Positions 1 to 6,478 of a stretch of 8,859 nucleotides of DNA are shown piece after piece. Positions within the stretch are counted from its first letter, which is position 1. Every line of letters begins with the position of its first letter. Location: positions 1 to 8,859 of the forward strand of contig JASHQT010000146.1 of NCBI GenBank assembly GCA_030039005.1, given 5' to 3'. The notes beneath the pieces were generated by a model, which searched no databases, was not told the DNA's origin, and saw nothing but the letters and a program-made list of their open reading frames with translations. A program made the translations under genes and the position numbers. Source of the stretch: Bryobacteraceae bacterium. GTDB lineage: Bacteria > Acidobacteriota > Terriglobia > Bryobacterales > Bryobacteraceae.

Positions 1-1
1 T

Positions 2-934
2 TGCTGCTCGGCGTATCTTCTCGCGCAGGCCGGATTTCGTGTCGATCTGGAAGCGCTGGATCGTCCGCGATTGCCGGTGATTCTGCTGGGCGATCAGGCG
101 CTGGCGCTCCTGCGCGACATTTTCGATCAGCCCGCGCTGTTCGGGGATGCTCCGCGCATTCGCAAACGGGTGGTCTGGTGGGGAACAGGGCCGCACGCGG
201 TGGAACATTCGGCGGTCTTCATTTCCGAAGAAACTCTGCTGGAAGCCATACGGCCCCGCCGCCAAGCTGGCCACCTGGACGTCCCGTGGACCATCCACGC
301 CGCGCGTCCGCTGCCTGCGCCGGCCCTGGACCATTGCTTCGGAACGCGCGTCGCGCAGGCGCTGCCCGTGTCGCTCGAGCCGGACGCCGATCCTGAAACC
401 TGCTGGATCGAGTCGCTCGAAGCGGGCTGGTTGTTTCTGACGCCCGGCTGGCTGTTGGCGGTGGGCGCGCCCGCGGATACGTTGCTGGGGCAAAGCCGCT
501 TGGTCGCCGCGCGGATCGCCCGATGCGGCGCCGTACGCGCGACATTTCCGGCATACGCCCGCATCGCTTCGCCGCTGGCGGGAGACGGCTGGCTGGCGTC
601 GGGAACCGCGGCCATGGCCTTCGATCCGATCTGCGGCGATGGCACCGCGCAGGCGATTCGCGAAGCGATCCTGGCCTCAGCCGTGGTCCGCGCAATCGCT
701 AACGGCGGCAATACCCCGGACCTGCTCGCGCATTACCAAGCCCGGCTTACGGCCGGGTTCCAGAGGCATCTCTTGTTATGCCGCGAGTTTTATCGAACCG
801 GCGGTGACGGGCCGCTGTGGCAATCGGAACTCGAAGCCATCGACCGCGGAATCGAGTGGTCGAACACCGCACGGGCCAAACACCCGGCCTTCCGCTATCG
901 CTTGCGCGGCCTGGAATTAGAAGCCGTCCGCTGA
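2..934 (+). CDS. FAD-dependent oxidoreductase, halogenase/LodB-like (partial, 5' end outside window)
   Basis: The reading frame is open from base 2, so the gene starts outside the window and the 310 visible residues lack the N-terminal glycine-rich dinucleotide loop. The first residues (CCSAYLLAQAGFRV) look like the first helix and second strand of a Rossmann FAD fold. Near bases 600-643 is the second FAD signature, GTAAMAFDPICGDG, followed by the helix AIREAILAS. The tail, with YQARLTAGFQRHLLLCREFY, resembles the C-termini of flavoproteins related to tryptophan halogenases and to LodB, which helps form the quinone cofactor of LodA-type amine oxidases. Family members usually read GDAA where this one reads GTAA, so the Asp expected to contact the FAD ribityl chain appears replaced. 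A LodA-like partner would lie upstream and is not visible. The flavoprotein call is fairly firm; the substrate and the LodB link are inference. The 3' end overlaps the convergent gene by 40 bases. Confidence 0.72.
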   Translation, partial: CCSAYLLAQAGFRVDLEALDRPRLPVILLGDQALALLRDIFDQPALFGDAPRIRKRVVWWGTGPHAVEHSAVFISEETLLEAIRPRRQAGHLDVPWTIHAARPLPAPALDHCFGTRVAQALPVSLEPDADPETCWIESLEAGWLFLTPGWLLAVGAPADTLLGQSRLVAARIARCGAVRATFPAYARIASPLAGDGWLASGTAAMAFDPICGDGTAQAIREAILASAVVRAIANGGNTPDLLAHYQARLTAGFQRHLLLCREFYRTGGDGPLWQSELEAIDRGIEWSNTARAKHPAFRYRLRGLELEAVR

Positions 935-2010
935 ATCCCTGCGTCCCCGGCAGCCAATAACGCGGCCGTGGCATAGCCGGTGGCGGCGTCGGTCATAAAC
1001 TTCTCAGCCATCGACCCATGCGTCGAATGCTCGTGATTCATGGAGTTCGACGCCCAATACCCGCCCTCGGGATCCTGGTGCTTGCGGAGCCAGGCCAGTG
1101 CCTTGGCCAATCCGGGCTGCGATGGCAAAACCCCGGCCTGCTCGACCGCGAACGCGGCCAGAGCAGTGAAATATGCGTTGGAACCTACCGCGGGCGCGGC
1201 GGCCTCACGTTTCTTCCAGTTGCCGAAGGATGCCACAGCGAAGCCGCCATCGGCTTCCTGTTTGCTCCACAGCTCGGCCAGGATTGCCGTGCGCTGCCCA
1301 TCCGTCAACAAACCGTGCAGTTTGGACGACGCCCACAGCAGGAACATTTTGTTGTGCAGCGACTCACCATTTAGATGCTCGCGCAAATAGGCTTCGAGCG
1401 CGGCGATGTTCGGTTGGATGTCTGGGCGCGCCTGGTAATCGCCTGGCGCCAAGCCCGTCGCCAAAGCCGCCAGCGCGGCGCCGTAAGACGCCGCGTCCTT
1501 GGTCTCCCAAGGATCGAGATCGAAATCCGACCACAGAAAGGCGCCCTTATCGGCGCCGTCTTTCAATTGAATCGACCACATGCGGGCAAACGCCGCTTCT
1601 CCTTCCGGGCTGAGCTTGCCGCGCGAGCGATCGTCGTTCGCCAGCACCAGAGACGAAAGCACGACCTGCGCACCATAAACTTGATCGACGATCAGGCCTT
1701 TGAGACCGCCGAACAGATCCTTGGCGTCCGTGCGGATCACGGTTGCGCGCATGCTGTCCACCAACACGCTCTCGTAGAGCGTCGGTCCCGCACCTTCGCC
1801 GAGCGACTGCCGCAAGGCCGGCCGCGAGATGAGATAGGGTAACCCTGTGTGGCAGGACACGCACGCGACGCCCGAATGCAGCGCCATTGGCCAGACGTCC
1901 CATTCTTTCTGGCGCGAATCCAGGTATTGTTCCGCGAGCCGTGCATTCCACGTTTGACAAAAGGCGGAAGCGGCGGCAAGGGCCAACAGAGTGGCCAAGC
2001 GAATCGACAT
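895..2010 (-). CDS. Exported c-type haem protein with squalene-cyclase/prenyltransferase-like repeats
   Basis: This 371-residue protein begins with a signal peptide (hydrophobic residues 5-16, likely cleavage after ASA at 14-16), so it should act in the periplasm. A single haem-attachment motif, C50-V-S-C53-H54, lies in the N-terminal quarter. The rest resembles the alpha/alpha toroid of terpenoid cyclases and prenyltransferases: QW-like repeats at Q148 (QLKDG...FLW), Q251 (QEADGGF) and Q312 (QDPEGGYW) alternate with alanine/leucine-rich helices. No DXDD catalytic motif is present, so it is probably not an active hopene cyclase. A Met/His-rich stretch (M324, H326, H328, H331, M334) could supply a haem or metal ligand; that is inference. 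The ATG at 2008-2010 is chosen for the GGAGGT at 2014-2019 and the signal peptide right after it. It is divergent from the receptor gene across a control region. Such haem/cyclase-fold proteins occur in Acidobacteriota and Planctomycetes without, as far as I know, an assigned function. Confidence 0.8.
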   Translation of the reverse strand: MSIRLATLLALAAASAFCQTWNARLAEQYLDSRQKEWDVWPMALHSGVACVSCHTGLPYLISRPALRQSLGEGAGPTLYESVLVDSMRATVIRTDAKDLFGGLKGLIVDQVYGAQVVLSSLVLANDDRSRGKLSPEGEAAFARMWSIQLKDGADKGAFLWSDFDLDPWETKDAASYGAALAALATGLAPGDYQARPDIQPNIAALEAYLREHLNGESLHNKMFLLWASSKLHGLLTDGQRTAILAELWSKQEADGGFAVASFGNWKKREAAAPAVGSNAYFTALAAFAVEQAGVLPSQPGLAKALAWLRKHQDPEGGYWASNSMNHEHSTHGSMAEKFMTDAATGYATAALLAAGDAGIQRTASNSRPRKR

Positions 2011-2013
2011 CGG

Positions 2014-2019
2014 ACCTCC
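2014..2019 (-). promoter_or_regulatory. Ribosome binding site of the haem/cyclase-like gene
   Basis: The minus strand reads GGAGGT three bases before the ATG at 2010-2008. This is a full anti-16S match with a rather short spacer. It fixes the start choice for the exported haem protein. Confidence 0.7.
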
Positions 2020-2029
2020 GTTGCTCTGG

Positions 2030-2058
2030 AGTATAGCCCGAATTCCGGTGGGCGTCTA
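2030..2058 (-). promoter_or_regulatory. Putative sigma70 promoter for the haem/cyclase-like gene
   Basis: On the minus strand, TAGACG (2058-2053, four of six matches to TTGACA) is followed after exactly 17 bases by TATACT (2035-2030). Transcription would begin near 2023, giving a leader of about a dozen bases that just includes the GGAGGT. The -10 hexamer is identical to that of the divergent receptor promoter. The -35 is the weaker element, so activator dependence is possible. Confidence 0.5.
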
Positions 2059-2062
2059 GGGC

Positions 2063-2090
2063 CAACTTTGCACAAGTTGCACAAGGTTGC
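2063..2090. repeat. Tandem 9-base repeat with overlapping inverted repeat: putative shared operator
   Basis: TTGCACAAG occurs twice in direct succession (2068-2076 and 2077-2085) and is followed by GTTGC. The first copy overlaps a perfect 6-base inverted repeat, CAACTT (2063-2068) and AAGTTG (2074-2079), around a 5-base spacer. The block lies between the -35 boxes of the two divergent promoters; its midpoint (2076.5) coincides with the midpoint between those boxes. The position suits a regulator acting on both genes. I cannot name the regulator family from the sequence. Confidence 0.5.
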
Positions 2091-2094
2091 TCCC

Positions 2095-2123
2095 TTGACA
2101 CTCCACGCTTGCTTCGTTATACT
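2095..2123 (+). promoter_or_regulatory. Near-consensus sigma70 promoter for the receptor operon
   Basis: TTGACA (2095-2100, perfect -35) and TATACT (2118-2123, five of six matches to TATAAT) are separated by 17 bases, the optimal spacing. The start of transcription would be near 2130. This is the best promoter match seen in the window and should drive the receptor, the lipocalin-like gene and the PepSY remnant. The putative operator block ends four bases upstream of the -35. Confidence 0.7.
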
Positions 2124-2417
2124 ACTTTCCAAATTTCATCTAACCCACGTCGGTTTTTAATTGAAAATCAGGGCAACGGGTTCCAAGTGAGCACCCATGA
2201 TCATAAGTTGAAACTGTTACCCAGCTAGTTGCAGCTTCAGGGATTATTCCATGTAAAGCGGCCTCGCGCGCATCTCTTTTGCAATGCGCTGAGATTTCTT
2301 GGCGATCCCGATCTGAATCAAAGCTCTCCGACGAGCAGCCGTACGTGACCGGCATAAGACCCATCCAAAACTTTGATGGGATCCGTCTTTCACAGCTTTT
2401 TTATGGCTTCTTAATGT

Positions 2418-2436
2418 CCTTCCGCGAAAAGGAAGG
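2418..2436 (+). promoter_or_regulatory. Hairpin competing with the ribosome binding site
   Basis: CCTTCC (2418-2423) and GGAAGG (2431-2436) form a perfect 6-base stem with a 7-base loop. TCCTTC at 2417-2422, sharing the same left arm, is also the exact complement of the ribosome-binding GAAGGA at 2452-2457. Four further A-U pairs are possible between 2427-2430 and 2448-2451. The two pairings exclude each other, so the hairpin could keep the ribosome site free. Function is inference; short complementarity to purine-rich sites can arise by chance. Confidence 0.35.
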
Positions 2437-2451
2437 TCCGCTCGAAATTTT

Positions 2452-2458
2452 GAAGGAG
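2452..2458 (+). promoter_or_regulatory. Ribosome binding site of the receptor gene
   Basis: GAAGGAG lies seven bases before the ATG at 2466. It decides the start in favour of 2466 over the internal Met22 codon, which would give a shorter signal peptide. Confidence 0.75.
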
Positions 2459-2465
2459 AGATCCT

Positions 2466-5400
2466 ATGCTGTGTACCTATACCCGCCCTCGCGCGGCGCA
2501 ACGATTTGTTCGCTTGTCAGTCCGTCTCATGCTCGCGACGTTTGGCGTACTCGCCATTTCGGGGACGAGCTTCGCGCAGTCCACTTTCGGCACCATTCTC
2601 GGAACGGTGAGAGACCCGTCAGGCAGCAGCATTCCCATGGCGACGGTAACGCTCATGAACACCGGCACCAACGCCGAACGTTCGGCGATCACGAACACCA
2701 ACGGCGATTACCAATTCGTCAATGTCGAGGTTGGAAATTACAAGCTGACGGTCGAGGCGCCCGGTTTTCAGAAATCCGAGTTCCAGGCTTTCGATCTCGC
2801 GGCTAAGGAAACCAAGCGCGTCGATATTCCTCTGAAGGTCGCCTCGCAGGCGACCTCGGTGACTGTGGAAGCCGTCGCAGTGGTCCAGACTGACACCTCC
2901 AATATCGCCGAAACCAAGGGCAGCCAACAGCTCACCGATCTCCCCGTCGCCATTGGCACACGCTCTACCGGTTCTACCAGCGCCTGGTCAACTTTAACTG
3001 CGCAGCCGGGCGTGCAGATGGATAACACCAATAATGGACAAGGCAACATCACTGTCGCGGGGGCTGGGCCTTCCCAGCTTTCCGTCACGATCGACGGCAT
3101 CAGTGCCGTCGGACCGGGAACCGAGGGCGCCCTGGCGCAGTTATTTCCTTCCTTCAATTCGATCGAAGAGATCAGGATCAGCGAAACGCTGAACCCCGCC
3201 GAATACGGTGGTGTCGCCGACATTACCACCGTTTCCAAGTCTGGAACGAATGAGTTGCACGGCGGCGTGTTTGAGAATGTACAGAACACGGACTTCAACG
3301 CCGCCGATACCTTCAGCCACATCGTAGCCGAAGACAAAATGAACAATTATGGCATCTACCTGGGAGGGCCGGTTATTTTTCCGAAGATTTACAACGGAAA
3401 GAACAAGACCTTCTTTTTTGGCAGCTTCGAGCGGCTCAGTTTGCCGAAAACGGAGACCGCTGTACTCAGCGTACCCACGGAAGCCATGCGCAGCGGCGAT
3501 TTGTCGGCCTACCTGAGCGCGGCAAACGGTGGTGCGGCCAATCAGCTCTGTCAGTCGATATCCAGCAGTGGGGTCTGTACTCCCTATCCGGGAAACATCA
3601 TTCCGCCGAGCCAGTTGCAGACTCCTGCGGGGCAATATGCGCAGAAACTGTTGAATTTCATTTACCCGCTGCCCAATTACGGCGCTCCCGGCGCCGTCGC
3701 GAACAACTATCTCGCTCAGTACGCAATTCCCATCGATAGCGCCCAAGGCGACGTGCGCATCGATCAAAGCTTCGGTCCTAAGCACTTCGTTTTTGCGCGC
3801 TGGACTTACAAGAATATACGCCAGACGCTCCCCCAGGGCGACTCCTCCTTCCCGCCCAACCCCAGCTCTCCGCTCCTCGGCGGTGTCTCGACTCCACAGA
3901 TCTTTAACTCTTTTGCAACTTCCTACAACTGGATCATTTCTCCGACTGTGGTGAACGAACTGCGCGGCGGTTTCAGCGTGGTCCATCGCAATACCACTTT
4001 TGGCATCACTGCTCAACAGGCGGCGAGCACTCTGGGTCTGACCGTCGGCCCCGGCGCCTTGCCGGAGGCGATTCCCGCCGGAGATGACCTACCGAGCATC
4101 ACGATCGCCGGTTTCATGGGAATTCAGAGCCAACAGAATGACCTGAATCCGCACGAAGGATCCTATGAATGGAGCGACACCCTCACCTGGACGAAAGGAA
4201 AGCACACCCTGAAGTATGGCTTTGACTGGCGGTATCTCAGCACCCTGGATACTCAGGTATTTAACAACTATCGTTTGGGCGCCTATACATTCAACGGTTC
4301 GGTGATGAGTGGGTTGCTGGGGAGCGGGGCGGCGACGCCCATTGCTTCCTTCTTGCTTGGCTACCCCGATCTCACCGCCATCTCCAACGTGCTCAACCCG
4401 GATACGGATGCGTATTCCAAAGCCTACGCAGTTTTCGCGCAGGACGACTTTAAGGTGTCCCAAACCCTCACGCTCAACTACGGTCTGCGTTGGGAATACC
4501 ATCCCGGCTTTGAGGACAAGAACAACAACATGGTGAATTTCGACCCGTACTACAACAACGTGGTGAACGGCCAGCAAACAGGCGCGGTAATTTATCAGAG
4601 CGGAGGGTTGGCGAACATCAATCCCTTATTCACGCAGTCCATCGCCCCAACCCCCATCATTCCCGCTTCCGCAGTGGGTCTCGGGAACAGCCTGCGGCAA
4701 CACAACTGGCTGGATTTTGCACCGCGCGTCGGATTTGCATGGCGCGTCTTCAATAACAACAAGACCGTTCTCCGCGGCGGATATGGGCGATTCATCGAGT
4801 CTCTGTTGAGCAGCACGGCAATCGATGGCTGGTCGGTCGGATCGAGCGACGTCGGATATTTTGGCAATTCGATCACCAACGGCGTCCCCCAGTTCACTCT
4901 GCCTTACTCCTGGCCGTCCGATATCGCGCAACCTGGCAGCCAGTTCTTCGATCTGGCCGCCAATATTCACCTGAAGGATCCCATCGTCGAGGAATGGAAT
5001 ATGACGCTCGAACAGGACCTCGGCAAGGGCGTCTCGTTCCGTGCCTCCTACGATGGCAACCACGCCTACAATCTGCCGACCCAGATCAACGCCGATGAGG
5101 TGCCTGTCAACACTTTGGGCTTCGGCACTCCCGCGGTCAGTGCCATGATTCCTTTTCCGTTGATGCAGTACATCGACACTACGACCGCTACTGGCTTTCA
5201 GAACTACCAGGCCGGCACGTGGGAGGTGAAAAAGCGCTCGGCGAATTTCCAGTTCGACCTCAGCTACACCTTTACGAGAAATCTCTCGAATGTGGAGGGA
5301 GCACCCACCGCGAGCGCCCAAGGCTACGCCACCGAGTTTGGCAATATTCTGAGCAACCCGGCCCAGCCCGGTCTCGATTACGGCAACGTGCCGTTTAGCC

Positions 5401-5972
5401 GCCGTAATCGCGTGCTAGCCACGTTCCTATACGAGCTGCCCTTTGGAAGCGGCCAGGCTTTGCTCAACAGCAGCTCCCTTCTCGATCGCGTTGTAGGAGG
5501 GTGGCAACTCGCCGGCGTCCTGCTGTTCCAGAGCGGACCCTTTTTGACGGTTTCCACGTTGACGGACCCGTCGGGGACGGGATTCAATGTCTTCAATGCG
5601 AACGGCGGCAGGGCTGACACCGTGCCGGGGGTGAATCCGTACGCCGGCCAATCGATAGCGCAATACATCAATCCGGCCGCGTTTACGGCCCCGGCAAATG
5701 CCATCGGGAGATTTGGCGACGCAACCAATGGCGACCTGGTCGGGCCCGGCACACAGGCCGTTTCGCTCTCGCTGATTAAGCGCTTCAGCATCAAGGAACG
5801 CGCTCGGGCCGAGATCGGGTTGCAGGTTTCCAACGCATTCAACCACGCCAACTACGCGCCACCCAACGTTCTCACGACGGGGGTAGCCGGTTTTGGCCAG
5901 ATCACTGCCATGCAAGTAGCCGAAGGCGCCGGCCCGCGTCAGCTTCAGTTGACCGGCCGCATCGTGTTCTAG
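2466..5972 (+). CDS. Oar-like TonB-dependent outer-membrane receptor with carboxypeptidase-regulatory-like domain
   Basis: This complete 1168-residue protein has a basic N-region, a hydrophobic segment (about 21-32) and likely cleavage after SFA at 35-37. Residues about 40-125 form a carboxypeptidase-regulatory-like beta-sandwich (GTVRDPSGSSIPMATVTL ... NGDYQFVNVEVGNYKLTVEAPGF). A plug domain follows at about 145-265 (VTIDGIS, IEEIRI, EYGG, SGTNELHGG). Oar hallmarks come next: GGP...KTFFFGSFE near 299-325 and VPTEAMRSGDLS near 335-347. Repeated amphipathic strands of a 22-strand-type barrel then run to the C-terminus, with VSNAFNHANYAPP and a terminal phenylalanine (GRIVF) suited to BAM recognition. 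Length is normal for the family. Such receptors import large or scarce substrates using TonB energy; in Acidobacteriota the substrates are mostly unknown, with polysaccharide fragments and metal chelates both proposed. No distinct TonB box was identified. It leads a likely operon with the next two genes. Confidence 0.93.
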   Translation: MLCTYTRPRAAQRFVRLSVRLMLATFGVLAISGTSFAQSTFGTILGTVRDPSGSSIPMATVTLMNTGTNAERSAITNTNGDYQFVNVEVGNYKLTVEAPGFQKSEFQAFDLAAKETKRVDIPLKVASQATSVTVEAVAVVQTDTSNIAETKGSQQLTDLPVAIGTRSTGSTSAWSTLTAQPGVQMDNTNNGQGNITVAGAGPSQLSVTIDGISAVGPGTEGALAQLFPSFNSIEEIRISETLNPAEYGGVADITTVSKSGTNELHGGVFENVQNTDFNAADTFSHIVAEDKMNNYGIYLGGPVIFPKIYNGKNKTFFFGSFERLSLPKTETAVLSVPTEAMRSGDLSAYLSAANGGAANQLCQSISSSGVCTPYPGNIIPPSQLQTPAGQYAQKLLNFIYPLPNYGAPGAVANNYLAQYAIPIDSAQGDVRIDQSFGPKHFVFARWTYKNIRQTLPQGDSSFPPNPSSPLLGGVSTPQIFNSFATSYNWIISPTVVNELRGGFSVVHRNTTFGITAQQAASTLGLTVGPGALPEAIPAGDDLPSITIAGFMGIQSQQNDLNPHEGSYEWSDTLTWTKGKHTLKYGFDWRYLSTLDTQVFNNYRLGAYTFNGSVMSGLLGSGAATPIASFLLGYPDLTAISNVLNPDTDAYSKAYAVFAQDDFKVSQTLTLNYGLRWEYHPGFEDKNNNMVNFDPYYNNVVNGQQTGAVIYQSGGLANINPLFTQSIAPTPIIPASAVGLGNSLRQHNWLDFAPRVGFAWRVFNNNKTVLRGGYGRFIESLLSSTAIDGWSVGSSDVGYFGNSITNGVPQFTLPYSWPSDIAQPGSQFFDLAANIHLKDPIVEEWNMTLEQDLGKGVSFRASYDGNHAYNLPTQINADEVPVNTLGFGTPAVSAMIPFPLMQYIDTTTATGFQNYQAGTWEVKKRSANFQFDLSYTFTRNLSNVEGAPTASAQGYATEFGNILSNPAQPGLDYGNVPFSRRNRVLATFLYELPFGSGQALLNSSSLLDRVVGGWQLAGVLLFQSGPFLTVSTLTDPSGTGFNVFNANGGRADTVPGVNPYAGQSIAQYINPAAFTAPANAIGRFGDATNGDLVGPGTQAVSLSLIKRFSIKERARAEIGLQVSNAFNHANYAPPNVLTTGVAGFGQITAMQVAEGAGPRQLQLTGRIVF

Positions 5973-5995
5973 AGGGCGTGACAAAATAGACCTCA

Positions 5996-6469
5996 GTGAA
6001 ACAAGCACTGGTTGTGTACTTGGCCGTGGCCCTTACCGCCGCGGCCATTTACGCCGCTCCGATTCCGCTGGTGGGAACGTGGCGGCTCGATAGCCAGGAA
6101 GTCAATGGCCAAAAGACCAACGCCGAACCGCTGACCCTTAGAATCACACAGACTGGCGACACACTGAATTTCGCGTTTTCGGTTCCTGTGAACAATGTGT
6201 ACTTCGTCAGCATGAGCTATGCGGTCAAATTGGACGGGAGCGAGGCGGACGTCAAGAACGCCAATGGAGAAAAGATCGGCACGGTGCAAATCGTTTCCGC
6301 CGGGCCGTCCCAATATAAGGTCACGCTGAAGGGACCGAACCGGCCGGACAGTTCCGGAAAACTGACTGTCTCGCCCGACGGCAAGACGCTGACCAGCGAG
6401 CAGGAGACCGCGCCCGGTGGGCCTTCCGGCCGCTCCATCCATTCCCGGCAGCTTTTCTCGCGCTACTAG
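5996..6469 (+). CDS. Small exported lipocalin-like protein of unknown function
   Basis: This 157-residue protein starts at GTG (5996), 23 bases after the receptor stop. Residues 1-21 form a signal peptide (MKQALVVYLAVALTAAAIYA) with cleavage near A20/A21. The mature part begins with a lipocalin-style G-T-W motif (27-29) and continues as alternating beta strands (LTLRITQTGDTLNFAFSV, YKVTLKG, GKLTVSPDGKTLT), as expected of a small calycin-like beta-barrel. Similar secreted proteins with a VGTWRL start are common in Acidobacteriota, generally annotated as hypothetical. There is no good ribosome binding site before the GTG, so translation may depend on coupling to the receptor gene. The periplasmic location next to a receptor suggests, but does not show, ligand binding. 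The GTG is the only in-frame start that keeps the signal peptide. Confidence 0.72.
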   Translation: MKQALVVYLAVALTAAAIYAAPIPLVGTWRLDSQEVNGQKTNAEPLTLRITQTGDTLNFAFSVPVNNVYFVSMSYAVKLDGSEADVKNANGEKIGTVQIVSAGPSQYKVTLKGPNRPDSSGKLTVSPDGKTLTSEQETAPGGPSGRSIHSRQLFSRY

Positions 6470-6478
6470 CGGTGCGGC

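Larger units (their letters stand above)
2130..2465 (+). promoter_or_regulatory. Long 5' leader of the receptor mRNA
   Basis: If the promoter at 2095-2123 is used, about 335 untranslated bases precede the receptor start. I see no convincing gene in this stretch on either strand, and the sequence is less GC-rich than the flanking genes. It contains two clear hairpins: CCCATC/GATGGG at 2360-2380 and CCTTCC/GGAAGG at 2418-2436. No known riboswitch consensus was recognised. The hairpin at 2360-2380 is followed by a six-T run only after 16 bases (2397-2402), so it is not a standard terminator. An unnoticed second promoter nearer the gene would shorten the leader. Confidence 0.4.

Noticed and set aside
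2142..2158. AACC/GGTT stem followed by five Ts just after the presumed transcription start
   Set aside because: A 4-base stem is too weak for an intrinsic terminator or attenuator.
2288..2294. GCTGAGA in the receptor leader, resembling part of a TPP riboswitch
   Set aside because: The other conserved TPP-riboswitch segments, such as the ACCTGA region and its partner stem, are not found at suitable distances; a 7-base match alone is not evidence.
2360..2402. CCCATC/GATGGG hairpin with a downstream run of six Ts, considered as a terminator
   Set aside because: The T run begins 16 bases after the stem, so it does not fit an intrinsic terminator; listed only as a leader hairpin.
2279..2806. Open frame of 175 codons spanning the leader and the first part of the receptor gene
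   Set aside because: Most of its length is an out-of-frame shadow of the receptor; the product is His/Arg-rich with no recognisable domain, and there is no ribosome site.
3141..4016. Long minus-strand open frame of 291 codons inside the receptor gene
   Set aside because: It lies opposite a well-supported receptor sequence and has no family resemblance; long antisense frames are common in GC-rich genes.
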